Part shown: piece after piece, positions 1-6,864 of the stretch
Layout: every line of letters starts with the position of its first letter
How positions within the stretch are numbered: the stretch's first letter is position 1
DNA from: JAFCCL01 sp041645325
GTDB lineage: Archaea > Iainarchaeota > Iainarchaeia > Iainarchaeales > GCA-2688035
DNA: 9,257 nt
Assembly: GCA_041645325.1 (NCBI GenBank)
Contig: JBAZQI010000037.1
Coordinates: 1 to 9,257 of the forward strand
Direction: 5' to 3'
Translations under genes and position numbers: made by a program
The notes under the pieces: model-generated
The model's database searches: none
Seen by the model: the letters and a program-made list of their open reading frames with translations, nothing else
What the model was told of the DNA's origin: nothing

Positions 1-1
1 A

Positions 2-34
2 GGCTCAGAACTTATACAAATTGGGAAGGTGTGA
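2..34 (+). CDS. C-terminal end of an upstream gene (partial, 5' end outside window)
   Basis: The frame starting at base 2 is open from the window edge and reads GSELIQIGKV before a TGA at 32-34. That stop overlaps the GTG start of the next gene in a GTGA (31-34), the four-base start/stop overlap typical of translationally coupled archaeal operons. Only ten residues are visible, so the product cannot be named. The other two frames are also open across part of this stretch, so the assignment rests mainly on the overlap. If real, the pilin cluster is the downstream part of a longer operon. Confidence 0.45.
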   Translation, partial: GSELIQIGKV

Positions 35-450
35 AAAGATTGGACAATAAGGGCCAGGCGGCAATTGAAATAATCCTGATAGCGGTGGTGCTTCTTGGCC
101 TGCTGCTTGCAACCGCATATGTCATGGTGCAGAGGAACAATGACATAAACAGGATTTCCACAATCCAAAGGGACTCGTTGAAATGCGACAGCATTGCCTC
201 AACAATAACAGGCTTTGCCTCAAACGGCGGCTACAGCGAAGCCACTGTAAACGGCCTTGAAAAGAATGTGCGCATTGAAAAGGGAAGCGTTATCGTGGGG
301 GACATAAGCTGCAGCTACAAGGGGGATGTTTGGTTTAAGGAAGAGGCTGAAGAAGAAAGAAGCGCCCAAGATGGATTCACGCTGGAAACAGGAAAAGAAT
401 ATTGGATAAAAAAAATCGGGGAAAAAGTGATGTTCTTTGCACAGCAATAA
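31..450 (+). CDS. Small archaeal type IV pilin-like protein with class III (KGQ) signal peptide
   Basis: This 139-residue protein has the layout of an archaeal pilin. A short basic n-region ends in NKG (residues 6-8) and is followed by QAAIE, which puts Gln at +1 and Glu at +5 of the expected prepilin-peptidase cut between G8 and Q9. A hydrophobic helix (about 14-33) and a small polar head follow. In known archaeal systems the helix packs in the filament core after cleavage by an FlaK/EppA-type peptidase. Two cysteines, C52 and C94, could form a disulfide in the head. The GTG at 31 overlaps the upstream stop (GTGA). An in-frame TTG at 40, preceded by GGTG at 28-31, is an alternative start that only shortens the n-region. 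It is the best candidate in the cluster for the major fibre subunit because it is small and alone has the canonical Glu+5. The exact family is not recognised. Confidence 0.85.
   Translation: MKRLDNKGQAAIEIILIAVVLLGLLLATAYVMVQRNNDINRISTIQRDSLKCDSIASTITGFASNGGYSEATVNGLEKNVRIEKGSVIVGDISCSYKGDVWFKEEAEEERSAQDGFTLETGKEYWIKKIGEKVMFFAQQ
427..431 (+). promoter_or_regulatory. Shine-Dalgarno site deciding a TTG start
   Basis: GTGAT at 427-431 matches the 3' half of the archaeal GGAGGTGAT ribosome-binding consensus and lies five bases before the TTG at 437. It sits inside the last codons of the upstream pilin gene. It supports TTG over the later in-frame ATG at 461, which would remove the NKGQ prepilin site. 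Confidence 0.55.
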
Positions 451-1012
451 GGGCCAGGGCATGGCTGTAGACCTCATGGCTGCAGTCCTGATATTTTTAG
501 CCATAGCAGGAAGCATAATGTGGATGTGGGGCGACAAGGCAACTGATGCCGAAAACAGGCTTTTTGAAAGCGAGCGGTTTGCAATGGCTGAAAAAACGCT
601 TGACACGCTGATAAGAAGCAGGGGATTGCCGGAAAACTGGGAGGCAGGGGATGCCCAGAGCATACAGGCAGTGGGAATTGCAAAAAGAGACCTTGTGATT
701 GACAAAGGGAAAGCGGAAAAATTCAGGGATTTGAGCAATGATAGCGAAAATGGTTATCCTGTGCTTAGAACAAAGCTTTTAATTGGGGGAAACGATTATT
801 ACTTCAGGATACTTGACCCGGAACAAAACGGCGCATTGGCAACAGTGTTTGAGGCGGGAAAAAAGCAGGAAGGCGAAACCGACGAAACAGGGGTAAGAAG
901 GCCAGTGGTTTTTACATATCACAGGGAAGGCGAAGATGAAGAAGGGGAAGAAAACCCGCATGAGGCAATCGCCGAGCTCACCCTTTATTCAATATGGCAG
1001 TGGAGGCAATGA
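437..1012 (+). CDS. Second class III signal peptide pilin-like protein
   Basis: This 191-residue protein begins with TTG. An in-frame stop at 428-430 limits how far upstream it can start, and a GTGAT ribosome-binding site precedes it. The first six residues end in NKG, then QGMAVD and a hydrophobic helix (about 9-30). That is the class III prepilin layout with Gln at +1 but Asp at +6 rather than Glu at +5, which suggests a minor rather than a major subunit. The head has an SRGLPENWE segment (residues about 60-69). I recall similar 'PxNWE' motifs after the helix in archaeal pilin-like secreted proteins, but I am not certain of a named family. An acidic stretch rich in Glu and Gly lies near residues 165-178. 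It overlaps the previous gene by 14 bases, and the next gene starts just after its stop, so translation is probably coupled. Confidence 0.8.
   Translation: MHSNKGQGMAVDLMAAVLIFLAIAGSIMWMWGDKATDAENRLFESERFAMAEKTLDTLIRSRGLPENWEAGDAQSIQAVGIAKRDLVIDKGKAEKFRDLSNDSENGYPVLRTKLLIGGNDYYFRILDPEQNGALATVFEAGKKQEGETDETGVRRPVVFTYHREGEDEEGEENPHEAIAELTLYSIWQWRQ
1002..1006 (+). promoter_or_regulatory. GGAGG Shine-Dalgarno site of the VWA gene
   Basis: A perfect GGAGG core lies in the last codons of the preceding gene, nine bases before the ATG at 1016. It fixes this start and argues against the out-of-frame ATG at 1009. Confidence 0.7.
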
Positions 1013-1015
1013 AAA

Positions 1016-4000
1016 ATGGCTGGAAAAAGCAGGGGAAAGGGATTTCTGAACCTCAAACCGGCAGTGGCGGCCAAAGGATTCGCCATTTCGATTGACGCAT
1101 TGCTTGCCACAGTCCTTGTTCTGGGCGCCATTGCATTTGTGGGCTTTGGGCTGCCGGCAGGGAACGAGGCCACAAAGCCCGCGGAAATGGGCATAAGGCA
1201 GGCTGTGGATGATGCTTTCACTGCTTTGGACAATACCGGCACAATAATGAAAACGCTTGTTGACCAGGAAACACAGGATTCCGCTGAAAACATCCGCTTG
1301 GAAGCAATGGGGCTTTTGCCTGAAAACACCGGGCTTAAGGTGAAAATAACTGAATTCGTGCCAAAAACCGATTTGGCAACATGCCGGGACCCTTTGACAA
1401 GAAGCTTTGAGGAATGCTTTGAACAGCAGGGCGAACAATTGGAGGCAGGCGAAGGAATTCCTGGTAACAAGGAAATACTGCATGGGAGAAAGCTCATAAT
1501 GGCAGGGGGCTTGGGCAGAACTCTGGACAACCAATGCAGGGTAATTAACGAGTTTGCAGGCAAAGAAGAAAAACAGCAGAAAGCAATGCTTGATGATGCA
1601 GAAAAATCAATTGACACACAGGTAATGGTAACAGACAGTGAAATGAGGCCCTTGGAAAGCCTTGAGTGCTGTGAAAATCCGGATGCGCCAACATCAGGAG
1701 AAAGAGCAGTGGTTACAATGAAAATAAGGGACGCAAGCAGGGATCCGATTGCATTAATGCTTGTTTTGGACAAAAGCAGCAGCATGACAACATATGACAT
1801 GGGACCGAAGCCAATAAGCCCGGAAGGAGTTGCAACGATTTCCAGCACTCCCGCAACAAAGGGAACGATTGGCTGCACCATTGATTCTGATTGCCCACAG
1901 GACTACGGGTTCTTTGAGGTATGCAACAATGGCACCTGCATGATGAGGGAATGCAGCGGCCCCTCAGATTCCGGCGTGTCATGCAATACGCAATCTTGCG
2001 CAGACAATGACTGCGGCACAAATGAAACATGCCAGGGCATAGGCACGGCAGGCGCAAAATGCGTTCCTGCAACTTGCGGGGCAAGGTGCGTGACTGACGC
2101 CGACTGCCTGGACCCGGATGTTTTTTATTGTACCGGCGGCTGCAATGCAAGATGCGAGGTGCAGCAGGAATTAAACTGTTTTTCAACAAGGTTCATGAAT
2201 TGCCCCAACATTGATACTCCTGCTGAAATAAAGTCTGATTTGGATTGGCAGTACATAACAACATTCACTGTCGGAAATGGCGCGGCAAACGACGTTGATT
2301 TGGATTCAATTGACAATGGGGGCAGGATTGAGGTTGGTGCGGAAAATAGTTCCTGGGGACCCCTGATTTCATCACCAGTATTAAAGCTTAGGGCGCCAAA
2401 CGGGACTGATTATATTATTTCGTCAGGGGGGGCAGAAACGTCTTCTGCTGTACGATCAGTATTTATCCAAAAATCAATTCTTGCAAGCAATACAGGAACC
2501 TGGAGCGTTTACGGATGGAGCTTCAGGAGCTGGACAAACAACCCCATAAGGATTTCAAAAGAAAATGCAGGAGACCTTGCCGCAGGATATCCTTATGACC
2601 GGTTTGTAAGGGAAATTGCCACGAATATCCCTGTATCGGGAGGCACAAAAACAGGAAGCAGCGGCGAATGCAGCGGTTTCAGCGGCTGGCAGGAAGTGGC
2701 AAGTTTTACTATTCCCGCAGATACTTCAGTCTGGGGTGTTGATTTCAAGTATTCTGCTTATCCCACTGCGCCTGAATGTGAGTCAAGATTCCAGGTGCTT
2801 GCACCGGGAGAAACACTTGGCAACGGCCAAACATCCCGTTCTTCAATAACAACGGCATCAGAGTATGGTGCCTGGAACGTGGCAACGATTTACAACTGGA
2901 CAACCGGCAGCTTTACTCCCGGAACATACCGTGTTTATTATTGGAGCATGGTGCCAAGCAGCCAGCCACAGCTGGTCAGTGTTGGCTATAGGATCAACAC
3001 AAGAATAAAGGAAATTGCGCAATGGAACACTGACGGAAGGGGCAGGTGCAAAGAAGCGGATGGAAAATTCAGGAGATACAGGATTGTTGCAGACCCAAAC
3101 ACCACGGCAGTTCTTAACTGGAACAACGATGTTGTTTCCTTTGAAGTTCCGGCAGGAGTCAATCTCAACGGAATATATGCCGAAGGCTGGACTGATTACT
3201 TTGATGGAAAATTCAACCAGTCAACGCACTGCCGCCCACTATGGAAAATTGTCTCTCCAACAGGATGGAATCCCACAGAAAACTATTCTTATTTCTCCTT
3301 CGGAACCCCAACACAATTCGGCAGCCCCCCTGAAACGCTTTACGGAAGAGGGCAATACTGCATTGACCAATGGGCTTCGGCAGCTGATGTTTTAATTCCG
3401 CAATGCAGCAACTGGACAGTATGGAACCAAAGCGATACCGGAGGAAAACCCGTGGACAATGGCATTTGGAACATTGATTTCTGGAGCGACGAGCAGGCAA
3501 AAGTATCTGCGAGATGGTATTTCCAGAGGATTGACAGCGCAAAAATTGCCGCAATGAATTTCATAAGCGATAACGGCTGGAAAACGGATGATGCGCTCGG
3601 CTTAGTGGCATACAACGGCAATGTTTTGCCCGCAGACATTGTGGGCATTGACTCCAACAGGCTGGAAGTTATTGATGCCTTGCGCAATTTATCGGCTTCG
3701 GGCGGCACTGCAACAGCACTTGCAATAAAAGAAGCCAGGGAAGAACTTGAATCTGCAACGCAGCCAACCAAGTATATTGTTCTTTTGACCGACGGCAAGG
3801 CAAATGTGTGCACAAGCCAGCCGCCTTACAGCACAAATTGCCCCACCGACCCGAATAACTGCTGCGAAGCACAGGCCACAGCCGATGCAATCCAAGAGGC
3901 GGAAGAAGCAAGGGAACAAGGAATCACAATTTTTGTGATTGGCTTTGCAGACAGCACCCTAATCGGTTCTTATGAAGACAAGCTGCGGCAGGTTGCAAAA

Positions 4001-5032
4001 GACGAAAACACTGACTACTGTGATGACGGCATTGCCTGCGGAAAATACTATTTTGCCGAAGACGAACAGGTATTGCAGGAAATTTACGATGAAATTGCCA
4101 ATGAAATAAGGACGCTATTCGGATTGGTGCAGGTTGAAGAGCCATTGCCTGAAGGAATGCAGCTTGCAGATGAAGCAAACCCCGGAAAATTCGGAATCTG
4201 GGACGATTCAACCGGCAGCTTTACAGAAAAAGGCAGCCTTGAATGGAACGGCGATTCAAGAACGCTTTCCCTGCCGATAGAAGGGCAGTCAATACACTAC
4301 AGCGGCGACCTGTGGTTTGCAATCCAATTCGAGGCAATTTTGCCATGCAGTGGAAAATACTGCAGGCGTAATTATGTAACTTTTCCCCCGGAAGAAACAA
4401 AAATAACTGACAACGATGACCAAAGCATAATATACTGGGCTGACGAATTAGAGCCTGGGAAAAAGTATTGCGATGCAAGAACAGAAACATGCCTGCAACC
4501 AGTGGAAAACAAGTTTTTGATGCTGCCATTCGAATACAGAGACCTTAAGATTGCTTTTACAGGCGGCACAATAGAACCCGGAAACCAGCTAAAACTGGAC
4601 CTAAAAATAGAAAACATAGGCTACAAGGATGTGGACTTGCGGCAGCCAAAGCCAAATCTGGAAATAACATTTGAAAAAAAAGAAACAGGAGAAGAGCTGC
4701 AGGCTTCATGCGATGGCGGAATGTGCACTGTGCAGGGAATCCAAAACGCGAATTTGCATGCAACAGTTGAAACAGGCAGCGTTTTATTGTCGCAAGTGCT
4801 TTTATGCAAAACACGGCCTGACAGCAGCCAGTGCAATACCGGAACAAGCACAGACCAGGACATTGGATTAAACATAAGCGATATTTTGTTTGGAGAAGGC
4901 AAAACAATAATTGCAAGAATGAACCAGGATGGCACAGTGCTTGAATGCGCAGAAAACAACGAAAGCTACATTTACTGCGGCACAGAAAAATTCAGGTTCT
5001 TTGCAATAGACTATTATGCCTGGGTAAAATGA
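1016..5032 (+). CDS. Giant pilin-anchored surface protein with a split von Willebrand A domain
   Basis: The 1338-residue protein opens with a basic n-region ending in AAKG (18-21), then FAISIDALLATV and a hydrophobic helix to about residue 47, a prepilin-like signal or membrane anchor (Asp at +6, no Glu+5). Residues 48-243 are an unrecognised head. The VWA domain begins near 244. Its metal-site (MIDAS) motif is D252-K-S254-S-S256, but the fold resumes only at RIDSAKIAAMNFI (838 on), with T898 of GGT and D926 of LLTDG completing the site, and ends near 1030. The 580-residue insert holds an 18-cysteine segment (287-396) and three related beta-rich units (about 408-837). After the VWA come beta-rich modules, the last (about 1172-1330) resembling a CARDB-type sandwich. 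Thirteen N-x-S/T sequons fit an extracellular glycoprotein. VWA domains usually bind protein or matrix ligands, so an adhesin role at a filament tip or cell surface is inferred. Spacing to both neighbours implies one operon. Confidence 0.88.
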   Translation: MAGKSRGKGFLNLKPAVAAKGFAISIDALLATVLVLGAIAFVGFGLPAGNEATKPAEMGIRQAVDDAFTALDNTGTIMKTLVDQETQDSAENIRLEAMGLLPENTGLKVKITEFVPKTDLATCRDPLTRSFEECFEQQGEQLEAGEGIPGNKEILHGRKLIMAGGLGRTLDNQCRVINEFAGKEEKQQKAMLDDAEKSIDTQVMVTDSEMRPLESLECCENPDAPTSGERAVVTMKIRDASRDPIALMLVLDKSSSMTTYDMGPKPISPEGVATISSTPATKGTIGCTIDSDCPQDYGFFEVCNNGTCMMRECSGPSDSGVSCNTQSCADNDCGTNETCQGIGTAGAKCVPATCGARCVTDADCLDPDVFYCTGGCNARCEVQQELNCFSTRFMNCPNIDTPAEIKSDLDWQYITTFTVGNGAANDVDLDSIDNGGRIEVGAENSSWGPLISSPVLKLRAPNGTDYIISSGGAETSSAVRSVFIQKSILASNTGTWSVYGWSFRSWTNNPIRISKENAGDLAAGYPYDRFVREIATNIPVSGGTKTGSSGECSGFSGWQEVASFTIPADTSVWGVDFKYSAYPTAPECESRFQVLAPGETLGNGQTSRSSITTASEYGAWNVATIYNWTTGSFTPGTYRVYYWSMVPSSQPQLVSVGYRINTRIKEIAQWNTDGRGRCKEADGKFRRYRIVADPNTTAVLNWNNDVVSFEVPAGVNLNGIYAEGWTDYFDGKFNQSTHCRPLWKIVSPTGWNPTENYSYFSFGTPTQFGSPPETLYGRGQYCIDQWASAADVLIPQCSNWTVWNQSDTGGKPVDNGIWNIDFWSDEQAKVSARWYFQRIDSAKIAAMNFISDNGWKTDDALGLVAYNGNVLPADIVGIDSNRLEVIDALRNLSASGGTATALAIKEAREELESATQPTKYIVLLTDGKANVCTSQPPYSTNCPTDPNNCCEAQATADAIQEAEEAREQGITIFVIGFADSTLIGSYEDKLRQVAKDENTDYCDDGIACGKYYFAEDEQVLQEIYDEIANEIRTLFGLVQVEEPLPEGMQLADEANPGKFGIWDDSTGSFTEKGSLEWNGDSRTLSLPIEGQSIHYSGDLWFAIQFEAILPCSGKYCRRNYVTFPPEETKITDNDDQSIIYWADELEPGKKYCDARTETCLQPVENKFLMLPFEYRDLKIAFTGGTIEPGNQLKLDLKIENIGYKDVDLRQPKPNLEITFEKKETGEELQASCDGGMCTVQGIQNANLHATVETGSVLLSQVLLCKTRPDSSQCNTGTSTDQDIGLNISDILFGEGKTIIARMNQDGTVLECAENNESYIYCGTEKFRFFAIDYYAWVK
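1874..2203 (+). other. Cysteine-rich segment within the VWA insertion (18 Cys in 110 residues)
   Basis: Residues 287-396 of the VWA protein contain eighteen cysteines in patterns such as IDSDC...CNNGTC, CADNDCGTNETC and VTDADC...C, which look like about three degenerate copies of a small disulfide-knotted unit (C-x-DC then C-x(3-5)-C). The even number fits full disulfide pairing outside the cell. The segment resembles EGF- or Dickkopf-like cysteine knots in spacing only; no family is claimed. Confidence 0.65.
2237..3526 (+). repeat. Three diverged beta-sandwich-like repeats in the VWA insertion
   Basis: Residues about 408-837 of the VWA protein show a recurring skeleton. Units 1 and 2 start WQYITTFTV (W411) and WQEVASFTI (W558). 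All three contain a strand ending in a Pro-Gly-type turn (KLRAPNG with P461, QVLAPGE with P597, KIVSPTG with P748). All three later have GTWSVYGWS (W496), GTYRVYYWS (Y638) and GIWNIDFWS (W818). The Pro anchors are 136 and 151 residues apart. The 'G-T-W-x-V' strand recalls jelly-roll modules of the proprotein-convertase P-domain type, but this is only a resemblance. Nucleotide similarity is not obvious, so any duplication is old. Confidence 0.55.
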
Positions 5033-5053
5033 TGAGGGCGGCTGGTGGGATTA

Positions 5054-6727
5054 ATGCGTGAAAACGGGATTTTTTTGACATTCATATCGTTTCTTCTTGT
5101 GAGCACGCTGCTTGCACTCAGCATTTCAATCAGCCAGGCAGGCATTGGCGCGGAAAAAAACCTTGCCGAGGAAACGGCTTACAAAAGCGTGAACAACGCA
5201 TTCAGCAACATAAGGCAGCAGACAACAATTGCAAAAGAAGGCTATGCCAGCGTGGTTTACGGCAGAATAATGCCATTCAGCAGCTTTAAGGCAGATGAAA
5301 ACTGGATTGAAATCGGGCAGGACATAGCGGATTCAGGCGAATACCTCAAGAACACCTATGATGCCCTGAACCTGTTTGCGGTCTTTGCGGAAAAAAAATG
5401 GCAGGAGGGAATGCAGGTAAACATCAAGTCAGTTATTCACGGCAAAGAATGGGACATCAACTCTGAAGATTACCCGCAATTGACATACCTTGTGCTGCCA
5501 CAGTGCCTCAAGTTCTCGACCGGCGGCGCGTCCGGAACCTCAATGGTCAGGTTTGAAGGAGGCGGAATTGCAGATGGCTGCACTCAGGCATTCAATCCTG
5601 CCAGCATTGAAAGCCAGGAAGCCGGAATAAGCCTTGATTATTCAAATTACCAGTTGCTCCAATGCCACGGCGTGTTCAGCACTGACGGAATCCACTGCGC
5701 TGGAGCAGACAACGGCAATCCCGAACTGCAGCATTATGCGGAAATTTCCATTACCCTTGAAAACTGCGGAACGCCCTGCAGCGAATCAGGATTTGACCAG
5801 AACGGCAGGCAAACAATAAGCGCAAACCTTGCCGGCGGCAACGATGATTACATCCAGGTTGTCCTGCAAGGCGAGGGGCAAAAATTCAAGCTTGAGTTCT
5901 CGAACTATATGGCAGAAATAACCAGCGGAGAAGACAGAATCAATGCGTTTTCCACAAAAATTGTTTTCACCGAGCCTTTTGATGAAATAGTGCTTGCCCC
6001 TGGCCAAGGCCAATTTGATTTTGGAATCAAAAATACTGGCTTTGGGGTCTGCAGGGCGACAAGCGAAGAAGCCTGTGCTGACGAGGGCACGAGCCTCATA
6101 GCATACTACAAATTCAATGAGGGCATTGGACCCACAACAACAGACAGCTCGGGCAACTATAACAGCGGAACTTTGCTGCCAGCAGGCAGCGGGCCGGCGT
6201 GGCAAACAATAGGCTGCCATAGCGGAAACTGCCTTGTCTTTGACGGAGTGAACAATTATGTCCAAGTGAGTGATAGCAGCAGCTTGGATTTAACAAATAA
6301 CTTTACAATAGCCTTATGGGTAAAACCAGGTAACCTTACACAAACCAATAAATACATTTTAAGCAAACTCGGCCCCGGCGATAACGCATACGCCATCATA
6401 TGGGAATACCTCAACGACAACATTGAATTTTACTCTTCAAGTTATACCGGCAGTAATCCAAGGACAGGCTCCAACATTCCAATCACCAATACCAACTGGC
6501 ACCATATAGTATACACATACAACGGAAGCACCTGGGCCGGCTATAGGGACGGAGAAAACATCTTTTCCCTATCAAGAACATTTTCCCTTAATGCCTCAAC
6601 AGGAAATTTGTTATTGGGAACTTATAATGGTAGTGGAAGTTGGTTTTTCAACGGCACCATCGACGAAGCCAGAATCTACAACAGGGCGCTAAGCCCGGCG
6701 GAAATACTGGCGCTGTACAACCAATAA
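5054..6727 (+). CDS. Prepilin-like surface protein with C-terminal LamG-like lectin domain
   Basis: The protein is 558 residues from the ATG at 5054, chosen because GGTGG (5044-5048) precedes it by five bases. A GTG at 5045 with GAGGG upstream would add three residues. The N-terminus is MRENG followed by a hydrophobic helix IFLTFISFLLVSTLLALSIS (residues 6-25), which looks like a prepilin signal cut after G5 but lacks Glu+5. Residues about 30-345 are an unrecognised, partly beta-rich head with paired cysteines. From A350 onward it matches the LamG/concanavalin-like (Laminin_G_3 type) pattern: AYYKFNEGIG, then DSSGNYNSGTL, CLVFDGVNNYVQV (F396), IALWVKP, NTNWHHIVYTYNG, and the typical end GTIDEARIYNRALSP (I536 region). 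Such domains bind glycans or other surface ligands in known proteins. Its place after the VWA gene, with about 20 bases between them, suggests a second adhesive minor subunit. Confidence 0.85.
   Translation: MRENGIFLTFISFLLVSTLLALSISISQAGIGAEKNLAEETAYKSVNNAFSNIRQQTTIAKEGYASVVYGRIMPFSSFKADENWIEIGQDIADSGEYLKNTYDALNLFAVFAEKKWQEGMQVNIKSVIHGKEWDINSEDYPQLTYLVLPQCLKFSTGGASGTSMVRFEGGGIADGCTQAFNPASIESQEAGISLDYSNYQLLQCHGVFSTDGIHCAGADNGNPELQHYAEISITLENCGTPCSESGFDQNGRQTISANLAGGNDDYIQVVLQGEGQKFKLEFSNYMAEITSGEDRINAFSTKIVFTEPFDEIVLAPGQGQFDFGIKNTGFGVCRATSEEACADEGTSLIAYYKFNEGIGPTTTDSSGNYNSGTLLPAGSGPAWQTIGCHSGNCLVFDGVNNYVQVSDSSSLDLTNNFTIALWVKPGNLTQTNKYILSKLGPGDNAYAIIWEYLNDNIEFYSSSYTGSNPRTGSNIPITNTNWHHIVYTYNGSTWAGYRDGENIFSLSRTFSLNASTGNLLLGTYNGSGSWFFNGTIDEARIYNRALSPAEILALYNQ
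6095..6727 (+). other. LamG-like domain region with shifted base and codon use
   Basis: This 3' third of the gene encodes the concanavalin-like domain. Its middle (about 6285-6380) is visibly AT-richer than the rest of the cluster: three TTA leucine codons fall within 28 codons, and GGT, AAT and AGT codons become frequent. That is consistent with a domain acquired or exchanged separately from the pilin-like front, although a change in protein composition (many Asn and Thr) explains part of it. Confidence 0.5.
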
Positions 6728-6788
6728 ACCCCGCAGCCCTCAATGCACAATGCAAGGCAGGCTCAATGGCAAAAGGGTGTTAGCAACA

Positions 6789-6803
6789 TTTAAATTTTAT
6801 AAA
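6789..6803 (+). promoter_or_regulatory. Archaeal TATA-box promoter of the last gene
   Basis: TTTAAATTTTATAAA forms an AT-rich block fitting the archaeal TATA consensus, with TTTATAAA at 6796-6803 the best core and AAA at 6792-6794 in the position of a BRE. Transcription would be expected about 25 bases downstream, near 6825, leaving a leader of roughly 40 bases before the ATG at 6865. This implies separate control from the pilin cluster. The call is by consensus only. Confidence 0.6.
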
Positions 6804-6843
6804 GGCTTAATAGATTGGGTTGCGCATGGCTGTGGAAGCAGCT

Positions 6844-6857
6844 GGTTGAGGGTTGAG
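6844..6857 (+). repeat. Tandem GGTTGAG heptamer in the leader
   Basis: GGTTGAG occurs twice without a gap directly upstream of the ATG at 6865. The junction GAGGGTTGA resembles a bulged GGAGGTGA ribosome-binding site, so the duplication may have created or shifted the Shine-Dalgarno site. Confidence 0.5.
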
Positions 6858-6864
6858 CAAAGAT

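Larger units (their letters stand above)
6728..6864 (+). other. Only intergenic gap of the window
   Basis: This 137-base gap separates the surface-protein cluster from the last gene. It contains a promoter-like AT block, the short palindromic-looking stretch GTTAGCAAC (6779-6787), two copies of CTCAATG (6739-6745, 6762-6768), a 7-codon mini-ORF and a tandem heptamer. No tRNA or other RNA gene is recognisable. No clear T-run terminator follows the TAA at 6725-6727. Confidence 0.6.

Noticed and set aside
1043..1053. TTTCTGAACCT, identical to the left arm of the 7373-7397 palindrome
   Set aside because: Only one arm is present, no palindrome follows, and the codon phase differs from that of the 7373 copy. 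It was kept in mind as a possible link, but a single 11-mer match is weak evidence.
985..1881. A 298-residue open frame on the minus strand overlapping the VWA gene
   Set aside because: It is a shadow of the purine-rich coding strand. The + strand frame has a pilin-like N-terminus, a GGAGG site and VWA motifs, and the reverse frame has nothing recognisable.
3015..3395. A 126-residue + strand open frame in another phase inside the VWA gene
   Set aside because: The main frame is uninterrupted and carries the repeat skeleton. The alternative frame has no ribosome-binding site or recognisable motif.
5029..5061. Ten-codon mini-ORF (ATG ATG ... TGA) overlapping the end of the VWA gene and the start of the next
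   Set aside because: It arises from the AATGATGAGG stop context, encodes MMRAAGGINA with no recognisable feature and is too short to distinguish from chance.
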